DNA of 64,000 bases from a bacterium (GCA_024742665.1 JANSYA010000005.1:358475-422474); one strand, 5' to 3'; shown: positions 16,194-24,739, counted from the first letter of the stretch. The notes: generated by a model from the letters alone, not told the origin. Numbers and translations are program-made.

Positions 16194-16889
16194 CTATAAG
16201 TTCATTTCGCCTGATCCGCCGGCCTCTTTGATCAAATCGATGAGCTTTTGATTTACTCCGCGCGTTTCGCTTGCGAAGGTGCGGCCTTCCGGCAAAAGGA
16301 TCGCGCTGAGTCGTCCGCCTTTCCCGCAGCCCGTGTCGACGTTGACGTTGTTGCCGAGGATCGTAACGACGTCTACGCTGATGTGCCCGTGCACGATAAT
16401 GTGATCCGGCGCGTTGTAGAATTCGCTTTCATGATAGCTCCACAGATAATCAGCGTGGGTCTGCTCCGGCAGGCCGCGTTCTACGTTCAGGCCGGCGTGG
16501 GTGAAAACATATTCTTCGGATTTGAAACAGAAGCGAGAATTCTCGGCGAGCCAATCGTAGTTTTCGCGGCTAATGCCTTTGCGTTCCAGAAACTCGGAGG
16601 CCCGCGCCGGCCCCACGCTTTCGATGACGTCGAAGAGCATCTCTTCATGATTGCCCCGCAAGAATATCGATTCCGGATAGCGTTCAGCATGCTTGCGTAA
16701 GTATTCGATCACGCCGGCCGGGTCCGGTCCGCGGTCGATATAGTCGCCGAGAAAGACCCATTGAATATGATCGGGGATATGCTGCCCTTGTTTTGGGTCC
16801 TGCGCCAGATCGGCGTGAATTTGGTCCATCAACTCGCGCAGTTGCTGGATACAGCCGTGGATGTCTCCGATACACAGATAAGATTTCAT
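16194..16889 (-). CDS. Metallophosphoesterase, PrpE/PPP-type protein phosphatase
   Basis: 231 residues from the ATG at 16889-16887 (MKSYLCIGDIHGC); a longer open frame upstream is composed of unlikely Arg-rich sequence and is rejected. The three PPP signatures are present: GDIHGC, GDYIDRG and RGNHEEM, plus HGHISV near the C-terminus. It hydrolyses phospho-Ser/Thr or dinucleoside tetraphosphates; the short form is like PrpE and lambda phosphatase. Confidence 0.88.
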   Translation of the reverse strand: MKSYLCIGDIHGCIQQLRELMDQIHADLAQDPKQGQHIPDHIQWVFLGDYIDRGPDPAGVIEYLRKHAERYPESIFLRGNHEEMLFDVIESVGPARASEFLERKGISRENYDWLAENSRFCFKSEEYVFTHAGLNVERGLPEQTHADYLWSYHESEFYNAPDHIIVHGHISVDVVTILGNNVNVDTGCGKGGRLSAILLPEGRTFASETRGVNQKLIDLIKEAGGSGEMNL

Positions 16890-16987
16890 AATGAAATTTC
16901 GCGCCGTCGGCCGGCAATGCGTGCCGCCGGGCGAATATTCCATTAGACGAAGGTTCGAGTAACTCCGGCTGCCCGGAGCGGCCGATT

Positions 16988-17410
16988 TTATATCGCCTTC
17001 GATTTTTCTTTGAACGCTATGGCGCGCCGTTCCAATAGCAATGCCAGCGCGGTCGTCAGGGATCCGAGCCCGAAACCAACGACGCCGATATTCACGCCGA
17101 ACAGTGTTTTTTCGCTGCCGTCCAGGTATTTCATCGATCCGCCGTAGCTGTCCTGAATCGCGAAGGCGAAGAGGAAGCCGCCCATAATCAAAAGACCCAG
17201 CACGCCCGCGAGTTGGACGCGGTCGCGCAGCCATAGCCAGTACGCGCAGAAAATGGCGATGGCGGAATTCGTCGTTAACTGCCAGACTTCGTGAATGCGA
17301 ACGTGCGGCGTCCAGTCCGGATTGAATACATGGGTCTCATTGATTTCAAGAATCGGAACGGCGATGCCGTAGAGCAAAATGCCGAAGGTTATCAGTAGTT
17401 TTTGGATCAT
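16988..17410 (-). CDS. Four-helix membrane protein, unknown
   Basis: 140 residues with four hydrophobic helices (ITFGILLYGIAVPIL, AIAIFCAYWLWL, VLGLLIMGGFLFAFAI, VVGFGLGSLTTALALLL) and conserved-looking HEVWQLTTN. No family assigned. Its start region faces the AraC-type gene, so the two share a divergent promoter region. Confidence 0.6.
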   Translation of the reverse strand: MIQKLLITFGILLYGIAVPILEINETHVFNPDWTPHVRIHEVWQLTTNSAIAIFCAYWLWLRDRVQLAGVLGLLIMGGFLFAFAIQDSYGGSMKYLDGSEKTLFGVNIGVVGFGLGSLTTALALLLERRAIAFKEKSKAI

Positions 17411-17576
17411 TCTTTTTTCCGTGAGTGGTGATAGAGTCAGCCGGAAACTCTACAAGATCGGCGGGGAGTCGTCATGGAAGAACGTGCAATTGAGCGATTG
17501 TTTCGAAAATTTCGCCGCAGCGATTGCGAATGAATTTGCTTGCGCCGATGATTGCGCGAAGCAGCCTGCGATTGCC

Positions 17577-18440
17577 ATGCACAGCGCGATGATTGCATTC
17601 TGGCGCGGGAGCGTCGTCTATGTGGGCCGGCTGCCGGACCTGCCCCTGCATGCACATCTGGCCGCGGCGGTCTGCGCGGGTCTGGACGGCGCGATCGAAA
17701 TTCGCGGGCAGGGTTTAGCGGAATGGTCGGCGTGTCGTTCCGCCTTGATTCCGCCGGGCGCCGAACACGAATTGCGAACGAAGGGGGGCCGCTTCGGAAC
17801 CGTACTCACCGAACCCGGGGCGGCGAATGAGTGGAATCCCGCTTCGAACTTCGCCGAAGACGCAGGGTCGGACGATCCCATTGAAGTCGATCCCGAGTCC
17901 GGCGCGAAAGTCGCAGCGGGTTTGCGGGCGCTGGCGGATTCGCTGGAGTCGACGGCGGGTCGCGCAGGCGACGGCGTGGATACGGAGCTGGAGAGCACGC
18001 TGAGCGCCATGTTGGGGCCCGCGCAAACATCTGCCGCCGGGCGTTCGGAAATGGATCCGCGCCTCCTGCGGGTGATAGAGTTTCTGCTACAGGCTCCGGC
18101 GGATGCTCCTGACGTGGTGGAACTGGCCGCCGCGATCGATATGTCGCCTTCGTGGCTACAGCATAATTTTCGTAAACGGATCGGCGTACCCATCCGTCGC
18201 TTTCGGACTTTCTTTCGACTGAAGGCCGCGGCCTGTTTTATGCGCGACGGAGCGAGCATGGTCGCCGCGGCGCTGGACGCCGGCTTTTACGATCAATCGC
18301 ACTTCAGCAATGCCTTTCGCGGAATGTTCGGCATCCAGCCCGGCCTGGTGTTGAGCGGCGAAGAACACATCCGCTGGTACATCGACGACGAATCTCTCGT
18401 AAAAGATTTCGCGGATCGCGATTTACTTCACCTGGCCTGA
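17577..18440 (+). CDS. AraC-family transcriptional regulator
   Basis: About 287 residues if begun at ATG 17577; GTG 17484 and earlier in-frame starts exist, so the N-terminus is uncertain. The N-terminal part resembles the cupin-like sensor of short AraC proteins (VVYVGRLPDLPLHAHLAAAVCAGLDG..EIRG). The C-terminal ~100 residues hold the double HTH (IDMSPSWLQHNFRKRIGVPIRRFR.., then AALDAGFYDQSHFSNAFRGMFG). It overlaps the convergent TetR-type gene by 13 bases at the 3' end. Confidence 0.8.
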   Translation: MHSAMIAFWRGSVVYVGRLPDLPLHAHLAAAVCAGLDGAIEIRGQGLAEWSACRSALIPPGAEHELRTKGGRFGTVLTEPGAANEWNPASNFAEDAGSDDPIEVDPESGAKVAAGLRALADSLESTAGRAGDGVDTELESTLSAMLGPAQTSAAGRSEMDPRLLRVIEFLLQAPADAPDVVELAAAIDMSPSWLQHNFRKRIGVPIRRFRTFFRLKAAACFMRDGASMVAAALDAGFYDQSHFSNAFRGMFGIQPGLVLSGEEHIRWYIDDESLVKDFADRDLLHLA

Positions 18441-19150
18441 TTGCGAGTGAATTTCGCGCGCATATAAGCCGAAAGCATGGTCTTTAATTCGCGTATGATC
18501 GCGCGATGAGTGCCGCCCTTCTTTTTTTTAGGATGCTCTTCATAGTCGAGGGCGAGTCGCAGCGCGCTCGCGGTGGTATCGCAAATCAAAAGACAGAGGC
18601 CGTAGATTTCACTCGCCGGCAGATGCGGAAAGTACGGGCGCAGGGCGGTCTGAAAGATCCGCGCGTTTTGTTCCGTATCGCGCACGTCGAGTTCGCGTAA
18701 AACCGGGTCGGCCTGGACGCCGCCCCAGATCAGGCGAAAGGTCGGATCGCTGGAATAGTACTCATAGTAGGTGTCGACGATTTGTTCGATGGCCGCTGAG
18801 ATTTGCCGCCGCGTGGGTTTGCCGCGCTGAAAATCCGACAGGTCATTGCGCAGCTTTTCGCGCAGCGCGTTCAGATGGTTTTCCGCCAGCGCTCGGATGA
18901 TGCCCGGCTTTCCGGGGAAGTACTGATAGACGGAGCCAATCGGGACTTCCGCGGCATCGGCCACGGCCTGCACAGTGAATGCGTCTGCGCCGTCCCGTTG
19001 AATCAGATCGCTCGCCGCCTGCAAAATGCGCTGAATGCGTTCGCGGCTGCGTGCCTGGGTCGGCGCGCGGCGGGGGCTGGTCTCACGGGTCACGAGCCGA
19101 AATTGGAGTCTGCGGCCGTGTGAACAATCGGAAAACGGAGGCCTCCTCAT
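18428..19150 (-). CDS. TetR-family regulator of the divergent GST operon
   Basis: Up to 240 residues; the GTG at 19093 would remove 19 unlikely N-terminal residues. HTH of TetR type (RILQAASDLIQRDGADAFTVQAVADAAEVPIGSVYQYFPGKPGIIRAL), then a helical ligand domain. It is divergent from the 19307 gene, and two well-formed inverted repeats sit exactly on that gene's promoter, so it is the probable repressor. Ligand unknown, perhaps an electrophile or xenobiotic given the adjacent GST. Confidence 0.85.
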   Translation of the reverse strand: MRRPPFSDCSHGRRLQFRLVTRETSPRRAPTQARSRERIQRILQAASDLIQRDGADAFTVQAVADAAEVPIGSVYQYFPGKPGIIRALAENHLNALREKLRNDLSDFQRGKPTRRQISAAIEQIVDTYYEYYSSDPTFRLIWGGVQADPVLRELDVRDTEQNARIFQTALRPYFPHLPASEIYGLCLLICDTTASALRLALDYEEHPKKKKGGTHRAIIRELKTMLSAYMRAKFTRNQAR

Positions 19151-19180
19151 TTCCGTAGTCGTGGGCGCGTCGAATTTTTC

Positions 19181-19210
19181 TTGTCAGAATATGAGGAGTA
19201 CTCATTTAAT
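19181..19210 (+). promoter_or_regulatory. Promoter of the 19307 operon
   Basis: -35 TTGTCA (19181-19186), -10 TTTAAT (19205-19210), spacing 18, giving a transcript start near 19217. The first operator lies within the spacer and the second over the start, as expected for repression by steric block. Confidence 0.65.
19191..19205. promoter_or_regulatory. TetR-type operator 1 (ATGAG-N5-CTCAT)
   Basis: ATGAGGAGTACTCAT: 5-base arms around a 5-base centre, located between the -35 and -10 boxes. The same GAG-N5-CTC core recurs at 19218-19236. Confidence 0.65.
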
Positions 19211-19217
19211 GGGCCAA

Positions 19218-19236
19218 AAGTGAGAGTAGCTCACTT
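19218..19236. promoter_or_regulatory. TetR-type operator 2 (AAGTGAG-N5-CTCACTT)
   Basis: Perfect 7-base arms around a 5-base centre, spanning the predicted transcript start. Centre-to-centre distance to operator 1 is 29 bases. Confidence 0.7.
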
Positions 19237-19306
19237 TATAGGCTTCCCGGTCGGAGCTTTTCGGATGCGCCCGACCGATTTTCGAGTCCATTTAAGGAGC
19301 AGCAGT

Positions 19307-19852
19307 ATGCAGAGCGGACAAATTCAGAACCAGGCCGAACCGCAGTCTGGAAGCGGCGATCGCGATCGACGAAAGGGTCGGAAAAAGCCTTCGAAGCTGA
19401 GGCAGTTTTCGGAAGGCCTGCAAAAGGCGGCCGATCTCGCGCGGCATCCCCTGGGGCGCTTTCTGGTGGATCCCCTGATGCGCTTTTACGCCCGCAAGAC
19501 CATGCGGATCCAGGGCGTGCAGCCGCCGGGACCGGACGCCGACATCGAAACCATCGCTCTGGAATACCAGCGCATGTTTCCAACGAAGCGCATGTATGAA
19601 ATCGTCGATATAAAAGACGACACCGCCTATTTCGATATTCATGTGCAGTGTCCGCTGCGGGGTACCGGGGACGCGATGGCCTGTCATCGCCTGATGCAAT
19701 ACGATCGTTCGATGGCCGATCGCCTGGGTGTAAATTTTCGCGTGCTGGAGTCGCAGTCGGTTTCAGGAGCCGATACCTGCCGCGTCGCGATTCGCAGACA
19801 CGGTCTGCCTGTTTCGGATTTACCGGAGCCCCACGAGGGCGGAAAGGCTTGA
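19307..19852 (+). CDS. L-2-amino-thiazoline-4-carboxylate hydrolase-like protein (tentative)
   Basis: 181 residues from ATG 19307, which has AAGGAG seven bases upstream; an earlier in-frame ATG lies within the operator region and is rejected. The C-terminal half (VDIKDDTAYFDIHVQCPLRG..AMACHRLMQYDRSMADRLGVNF..SGADTCRVAIRR) has the Cys, Asp and 'GxDxCxxxxR' layout of the ATC-hydrolase fold. The N-terminus is basic. First gene of an operon with a GST under TetR-type control. Confidence 0.5.
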   Translation: MQSGQIQNQAEPQSGSGDRDRRKGRKKPSKLRQFSEGLQKAADLARHPLGRFLVDPLMRFYARKTMRIQGVQPPGPDADIETIALEYQRMFPTKRMYEIVDIKDDTAYFDIHVQCPLRGTGDAMACHRLMQYDRSMADRLGVNFRVLESQSVSGADTCRVAIRRHGLPVSDLPEPHEGGKA

Positions 19853-19884
19853 CCGCTTAAATTTTCGGACTGCAATCTGGCTGC

Positions 19885-20559
19885 ATGGCAGACCCGCAGT
19901 TGAAACTATACGGATTTCCGATCAGTAACTACTATAACAAAGTCAAGCTGGCTCTGCTGGAAAAAGAAATTCCGCACGAAGACGTTCGCATCGCGCCTTC
20001 GCAAGAAGAAGATTTTCTGCGGATGAGCCCGCTCGGTAAGATTCCCTTTATCGAGTCCGAAGGCCGTTTTATTTTCGAATCGAGCGTGATCTTTGAATTT
20101 CTGGAAAGCATGTATCCCGAGCGGCCGCTGCTGCCCGCCGACCCTTATGCAGCGGCGCTCGTGCGCGAAATCATCGCCGTCGTCGATTTGCATCTGGACG
20201 GACCGGCACGAAGCTTATTCGGCGCGTCATTTCGCGGTGGCGAGGCGCCGCCGGAGATGCGCGAAAAGCTACAAAAGAAATGGAAGCTCGGCCTTGCGGC
20301 TCTGCGGAGTCTGGCCCGCTTCGATCCTTTCATCGCCGGATCGGAATACACGTACGCCGACGCGGCGGCCTACGCCACGGTTTCGCTGCTGGATTCCTTT
20401 TCGCGCAAGCTGTACCCCGGCCAACCCACGTTGACCGAAAGCATACCGGAGTACGGCGACTACGCTGCGATGATCGCGGAGCGGCCGGCCACGAAGAAGG
20501 TCGACCGGGCGCGAAAGGCGGCCGAGCGCGCCAGGGCGATGGCCGCGAAGAAAAAATGA
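19885..20559 (+). CDS. Glutathione S-transferase family protein
   Basis: 224 residues. N-terminal thioredoxin-like domain (KLYGFPISNYYNKVKLALLEKEIPHE, then SPLGKIPFIE and the glutathione-binding ESSVIFEFLE) and C-terminal helical domain with the FIAGSEYTYADAAAYA N-capping motif. It conjugates or reduces electrophiles with a thiol. It follows the ATC-hydrolase-like gene after 32 bases and ends ATGA-overlapped with the next small gene. An Ala/Lys/Arg-rich tail extends past the domain. Confidence 0.9.
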   Translation: MADPQLKLYGFPISNYYNKVKLALLEKEIPHEDVRIAPSQEEDFLRMSPLGKIPFIESEGRFIFESSVIFEFLESMYPERPLLPADPYAAALVREIIAVVDLHLDGPARSLFGASFRGGEAPPEMREKLQKKWKLGLAALRSLARFDPFIAGSEYTYADAAAYATVSLLDSFSRKLYPGQPTLTESIPEYGDYAAMIAERPATKKVDRARKAAERARAMAAKKK

Positions 20560-20852
20560 ACGCAATTCAGATTGAGTTTCCTGAACATTTCGAAGATGAT
20601 GCCCCGCTTATCGAGTCAAAGGGCTACCTGGATGGTGTGGCCGCTGTTATTCGAGGGCGGCGTTACAAATTTATATTTTATGATCGTGTGCGTCTTATGC
20701 AGGAAATTGAAGCTGAGCTCACAAAAGTTGCGGCATATTGGGAGGGAAATCTGGTTGTGCTTATAGCCGTAACGCGTCGTAATATTGAAGCTGCTATCGT
20801 GCAGATTTCAAATTCAAAAAGGATTGAAGAGTTTCGACCGGAGGATTCTTAA
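20556..20852 (+). CDS. AT-richer small protein, unknown (first of a coupled pair)
   Basis: 98 residues from ATG 20556, overlapping the GST stop. Predicted mixed alpha/beta (AAVIRGRRYKFIFYDRVRLMQEIEAELTKVAAYWEGNLVVLIAVTRRNIEAAIVQI), no signal or membrane segment. The stop overlaps the next start by one base (TAATG). Base composition is clearly more AT-rich than the GST, pointing to separate acquisition. Resembles small immunity or orphan accessory proteins in style only. Confidence 0.55.
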   Translation: MNAIQIEFPEHFEDDAPLIESKGYLDGVAAVIRGRRYKFIFYDRVRLMQEIEAELTKVAAYWEGNLVVLIAVTRRNIEAAIVQISNSKRIEEFRPEDS

Positions 20853-21196
20853 TGCGATCGCATCAAAGGATCATCGAATTTACACGCGATAGCGTTTCTG
20901 CCGGCGATGACATCCATGCTCCGCATCGAATCCGCCGCAAAGTTGCTACAAATTTAGATGCTTGTATGCGGACTATCGCGAGCTGGCTGCCCCAGAATAT
21001 TTCAGGCGGCGATGCGACATGGTTGATTAAATTCGGCGAGATTCAACTGGGAATTGTCTCTCAGCAACTTGAATCTCCGAAGCTGCTGCTGGATTCACAA
21101 GAACTGCCGGCGGATTGCGCCACAATCCATGCCGAGTATTACGTGGGTCGACCTCGCCAGTCTACGATTCGTAATGGTCAGGGTTCGTCCGAGTAA
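20852..21196 (+). CDS. AT-richer small protein, unknown (second of a coupled pair)
   Basis: 114 residues from ATG 20852, translationally coupled to the preceding gene by one-base overlap. Soluble, no recognised domain; features FTRDSVSAGDDIHAPH and a predicted sheet WLIKFGEIQLGIVSQQ. Codon use again differs from neighbours. The C-terminal 20 residues look random, so the frame may have been truncated by the rearrangement that left a fliL fragment next to it. Confidence 0.5.
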   Translation: MRSHQRIIEFTRDSVSAGDDIHAPHRIRRKVATNLDACMRTIASWLPQNISGGDATWLIKFGEIQLGIVSQQLESPKLLLDSQELPADCATIHAEYYVGRPRQSTIRNGQGSSE

Positions 21197-21235
21197 GCAG
21201 AGGAACGCAGAGAAACGAGCGGCTTGGGAAGATTA

Positions 21236-21547
21236 TCACTCGGATCTTTTTGGGTGCGGCGTTACGGCGATGATTAGCCCGCGCATCTTGCTGTCTGTAT
21301 CAGATGCATATAAGTCCCACTGATGACGAGCACACTCAAGAGCTGTGCGAAACGCGAGCCGGCTGGCCACGCTTTCGGAATCGCTCCAGCCGTTTTCGTA
21401 TACGACGTCGCCTGCTGCGGAAACGGAATTCTTATGAATTGCGCGGGGGATTTCGGAGAACCAGGTCACCATTTCTATTATGGCATCGGCTTTTTCCATT
21501 GACAGCCGGACGGCGCGATCTTTCAAATTGAGTTGGCGGCTCGCCAA
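21236..21547 (-). pseudogene. fliL-like fragment in the left boundary region
   Basis: An open minus-strand stretch whose middle (AGDVVYENGWSDSESVASRL, then AFRTA) is nearly identical to the C-terminal part of the fliL-like protein at 37551-38036, while both sides are unrelated to FliL. The DNA match covers 21345-21415 with one mismatch to 37633-37703. This is most simply a fragment left by duplication or recombination. The rest of the 360-base gap between 21197 and 21557 holds nothing else recognisable. Confidence 0.6.
21345..21415 (+). repeat. 71-bp direct repeat, left copy
   Basis: Begins GTGCGAAACGCGAGCC and ends GACGTCGCCTGC. Matches 37633-37703 in the same orientation at 70 of 71 positions. 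The two copies bracket the 16.3-kb sigma/FecR-Rhs block. Confidence 0.9.
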
Positions 21548-21557
21548 TATTACGTTT

Positions 21558-22124
21558 ATGACATCCGATCTTGCAGGTTCGCAAAACGCGTCTATTTCGG
21601 AAGCCGAGCGTCGGCGCTTGTTTACGAAGTTCTACGAAGAGCATTACGACATCTCGTTTCGATATCTGCGGGCCCGGCGTTTTCCCGTAAATCATACCAG
21701 AGACGTCCTGCAGCATTGTTTCGAAATCGCCTGGAATCGATTCGACGAGTATTTGGCGACCGGTCGACCGAAGTACTGGTTTTTCGGGATATTGAAAAAC
21801 AGAGAGCGTTATGTGGCTTCGCGCCTGGCTGTTTCTCCTCTGATCGATCCGAATGATACGCATCGGAGCCAGGACGAGCGCATCAGCCCGGAATCGTATC
21901 TGATCGAAAGCGAAGAGCGTTCGTACTTTTATGAGATTATTTGTGCGCTTCCGCCGCAGTATGCGGATGTGGTGAAACTGCGCCTTGAGGGTTTTGATTA
22001 TAAGACGATTGCGGAGCTGCTGGAAACTTCCGTTAAGTCTGTTGAGCACCGAATGCGGCGGGCGCTTGTAAAGCTGGAGGGGCCCATCCGCGAATTTGTT
22101 TCCGATTATCTCGGTGGATTATAA
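21558..22124 (+). CDS. ECF-type RNA polymerase sigma factor
   Basis: 188 residues from ATG 21558. Sigma-2-like region near residues 20-85 (FYEEHYDISFRYLRARRFPVNHTRDVLQHCFEIAWNRFDEY) and sigma-4 HTH near 130-175 (ALPPQYADVVKLRLEGFDYKTIAELLETSVKSVEHRMRRALVKL). Followed after 34 bases by a FecR-like protein, the classical sigma/anti-sigma arrangement for cell-surface signalling. It may control the exported proteins downstream, including the large lipoproteins (inference). Confidence 0.88.
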   Translation: MTSDLAGSQNASISEAERRRLFTKFYEEHYDISFRYLRARRFPVNHTRDVLQHCFEIAWNRFDEYLATGRPKYWFFGILKNRERYVASRLAVSPLIDPNDTHRSQDERISPESYLIESEERSYFYEIICALPPQYADVVKLRLEGFDYKTIAELLETSVKSVEHRMRRALVKLEGPIREFVSDYLGGL

Positions 22125-22158
22125 GAGATTCGACCGCGACTGATTCGAGCTTTCTGTT

Positions 22159-23178
22159 ATGGCGCTAAACGAAGACAAATTGAAACGACTCCAGGCTTTG
22201 TCCCGCGCGGACTTCGTTCGCGCATTGCAAGAGGCGAACGACGTGGCGCCGATCGATGGTCGTCCGGTTGCCGCGAAAGAAGATCGCGACACGATGCGCG
22301 AGACCTGGGATGCGCTCTATCTGCAGGAACAGCAGCGACTGTTTCCGCCCTACGAACGCCCGCCGTTTCAATTTCCCGAAGACGCGGAGTCCGATGCGAC
22401 CGTGGTTCCCATGCGCAAAAAACTCGAAGCATCGTCTTCGAATCTGCGCGGCGGAATTTTTCGAGCCGCCGCCGCTCTACTCATTTTCCTGGCCGGCGCC
22501 CTGGCCTTTCGCGCGATCGATAGCGGCCTCTTTAGCGGCTCCGATGCGCGTATTGTGCGGATTGAAAAGGAGATTGTCAGCCCGACCGCACTGGCGCAGG
22601 GCAGAGTGCTGAACGCTCCCGCGCGAATTGAAGGCGACTTCGGATCAGTTGAAGTATCGCGAGGATTTCTGCACGCGGACTGGACGGCCGATCTTCAATC
22701 TCTTGTGAGCTTCAATGTTGCGGCGGAATTTAATCTGCGCTCGGATATGAATCTGCATTTGCGGCATCCGGTCGGGGCCTTACGCGTCACCGGCACTCGC
22801 TTCAACGTAGACTTCAGTCCGACAGGCGGCAGCGTTGAAGTTTCGGAAGGCAGCGTGGAATGGTCGCCCGCCTCCAATGCCGGCGGCGCAAGCGTCGTCG
22901 TGAAAGCGCCCGCGCGCGTATTTTTCGACGCGGAGCGCGTGGTTTATATCGATCGCGAAGTGCGTGTCATTACAGCGCAGTCCGAGAAACGCGGTCCCGC
23001 TTCGCCGCAGGGCTTTCCGGATGACGCCTCAGTTCAGCGCTTTCGGTTATCCAGCGGCGGCTCCGTCATCGGCTTCGTCGTCAGGGGAACGGGCTCCGAG
23101 TTGATCATTCAACTCCGCGATGGTTCGCAGAAGCGAATTCGTAAAGCGGATCTGGTCAGTTCCGAAAATCTTCCGTGA
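22159..23178 (+). CDS. FecR-domain anti-sigma-like membrane protein
   Basis: 339 residues. Cytoplasmic N-terminal ~95 residues, one transmembrane helix (AAALLIFLAGALAFRAI, residues ~97-115), and a periplasmic FecR domain (GSVEVSRGFLHADW.., PVGALRVTGTRFNVDFSPTGGSVEVSEGSVEW). FecR proteins relay an outer-membrane signal to an ECF sigma factor; no TonB-dependent receptor is present, so the signal source is open. The C-terminal ~100 residues extend beyond the domain. Confidence 0.85.
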   Translation: MALNEDKLKRLQALSRADFVRALQEANDVAPIDGRPVAAKEDRDTMRETWDALYLQEQQRLFPPYERPPFQFPEDAESDATVVPMRKKLEASSSNLRGGIFRAAAALLIFLAGALAFRAIDSGLFSGSDARIVRIEKEIVSPTALAQGRVLNAPARIEGDFGSVEVSRGFLHADWTADLQSLVSFNVAAEFNLRSDMNLHLRHPVGALRVTGTRFNVDFSPTGGSVEVSEGSVEWSPASNAGGASVVVKAPARVFFDAERVVYIDREVRVITAQSEKRGPASPQGFPDDASVQRFRLSSGGSVIGFVVRGTGSELIIQLRDGSQKRIRKADLVSSENLP

Positions 23179-23234
23179 TTGCTCACGAAATAATAGTAAT
23201 ATATCTCTAAATTTTATTGCATGTGATGAAGGCT

Positions 23235-23247
23235 GCGTAGACTACGC
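23235..23247. promoter_or_regulatory. 13-bp palindrome in an AT-rich spacer
   Basis: GCGTAG-A-CTACGC lies 10 bases before the ATG at 23257, downstream of an AT-rich stretch (23186-23222) that could hold a promoter. Possibly an operator or leader hairpin. Confidence 0.35.
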
Positions 23248-23256
23248 TCTCTGGAA

Positions 23257-24081
23257 ATGACGTTTCGATATCCTCGCGTGTTGTCACGCTTCACATTTTT
23301 ATGTACGTTTCTGATGTTTTCGCACACGCTCTTCGCCGAGACGTTGCTACTGCAGAACGGTGAAATCGTCCGCGGTCAGATTACGGCTGAGGATCAAAAT
23401 ACGGTTCTGATCGAGACTGAGTCCGGGCCGCGCAGTTTTGAACGCGGCGAAATTCGTAAGATTTTTTATTCGGAAGCGCAGGAAGAAGTCTGGCGTAAGT
23501 CCGAAGGATTGCCTTCCGAGGACGCATCGAAAACAGACGGTGCGATATCTGACGCGACATCGCCGCGCGCAATCGCCTGGCGGGCTGCGGCGTGGAATAT
23601 AGTCTTACCGGGAAGCGCGCAGTGGCGCCGTGGACAAAATTTTCGAGGTTTCGCATACTCCGGCGGCAGCGCCTTCGCACTGTATCATCTGTACACGAGC
23701 CACAGGCGTTTTCGTTCCACCGAGAACGATTATAATAACGTAGCCGATACTCTGTACGTATGGCCCGCGAATTTCGCGCAGTCGTTGATCTATGGTTATC
23801 AGTTGAACAATGAGAATCGCCTGTATTCGCTGCTGAAAACCCGGTCTAACGAGCGGGAACAGGCCGCCTGGCTGCTCGTTGCGGTTTACGTATGGCAACT
23901 GGTTGACGCCCTGTGGCTGTCTCCGAACGGGGACAGCGCGGCGCTCGGTTTGGATGCCCACGAGGGCGCCCACGCCTTTAGACTGGATTTCTTCAGCGAA
24001 AGGTCGACGCAGCCGATGAAGGCTGTCGACTCCGCGACGGAAGACGATCGCATTCAATTTGACTATTCCCACCGTTTCTAA
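23257..24081 (+). CDS. Exported protein, DUF5683-like
   Basis: 274 residues with a signal peptide (FTFLCTFLMFSHTLFAE). A short N-terminal beta domain (LLLQNGEIVRGQITAEDQNTVLIET) resembles the small SH3-like modules that accompany secreted proteins. The segment NIVLPGSAQWRRGQNFRGFAYSGG with following hydrophobic helices resembles DUF5683 (PGxGQxxxGxxxxG). Likely inner-membrane or periplasmic; function unknown. Confidence 0.55.
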   Translation: MTFRYPRVLSRFTFLCTFLMFSHTLFAETLLLQNGEIVRGQITAEDQNTVLIETESGPRSFERGEIRKIFYSEAQEEVWRKSEGLPSEDASKTDGAISDATSPRAIAWRAAAWNIVLPGSAQWRRGQNFRGFAYSGGSAFALYHLYTSHRRFRSTENDYNNVADTLYVWPANFAQSLIYGYQLNNENRLYSLLKTRSNEREQAAWLLVAVYVWQLVDALWLSPNGDSAALGLDAHEGAHAFRLDFFSERSTQPMKAVDSATEDDRIQFDYSHRF

Positions 24082-24114
24082 AATCAACGGGAATTCTGGT
24101 TCAGGAGACTCTTA

Positions 24115-24630
24115 ATGAAAACCAATCTTCAGTTTATTGCGCGCACGGTGATGATTCTCGGTCTTTGCGCCTCGTTCGGCGCCTGCGATTTCGATGCGCG
24201 GCGGCGTGTACCTCCGGAGGGCTTGCTGGGTTTTGTAGCCCAGATTACGTCCGGGACGACGATCGTCGTGGGTCAGTACTGCGGGCAGACGGCGTCGTTT
24301 ACCGGGAGTGCGGGCGGATACGCGACGATTTTTACCCTGTGTCAAGCGGCGTGCGCCAGTACTACGGCGCACTTGTGTACGTCTGAAGAGCTTCAGCTGG
24401 GGGCACAGAGAGGGATCCTGCCGCCTTCACGGTCGTGGTTTGGTAAATTCGCCCTGGACAGTGATTCCGGTATGGGGTTTACGAATCATGACTGTCAGGG
24501 TTGGGAAACCAATAACGCGCTTGGTACGGGACCGATTATCCTGTTTACGCCAAGTGTGTTCCCGAACCGGGACAATTGTAATAATTCGAATCCATTCGCC
24601 TGCTGCGACTATACGGTATTCACGCCGTAA
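24115..24630 (+). CDS. Cysteine-rich lipoprotein
   Basis: 171 residues with AGGAG before the ATG. Signal and lipobox (LCASFGAC, Cys24) predict a lipoprotein. The mature part has paired cysteines in a pattern TLCQAAC..HLCTSEEL..WFGK..NHDCQGWETN..NCNNSNPFACC, seen in exported 'H-x-C-(S/T)-x-E-E' domains of spirochaetes and myxobacteria. Disulfide-stabilised surface protein of unknown function. Confidence 0.65.
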   Translation: MKTNLQFIARTVMILGLCASFGACDFDARRRVPPEGLLGFVAQITSGTTIVVGQYCGQTASFTGSAGGYATIFTLCQAACASTTAHLCTSEELQLGAQRGILPPSRSWFGKFALDSDSGMGFTNHDCQGWETNNALGTGPIILFTPSVFPNRDNCNNSNPFACCDYTVFTP

Positions 24631-24739
24631 GATGTGCTTGTCTGGCCGGCGTTTAGAGCATCCGTGCCTGTGAGAAAGGTTCCGACCGTACCGAGGACGG
24701 CCGGAATATTTCTAAAAAGCTCAGAAAAATCTCATTCGA

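Noticed and set aside
16890..17234. 115-residue N-terminal extension of the phosphatase gene
   Set aside because: Arg/Pro-rich shadow sequence overlapping the neighbouring membrane-protein gene; the family starts at GDIHGC.
17474..17533. 19-codon frame (MEERAIERLFRKFRRSDCE) with a good ribosome site before the AraC gene
   Set aside because: Could be a leader peptide, but there is no further evidence and it is in a different frame from the regulator.
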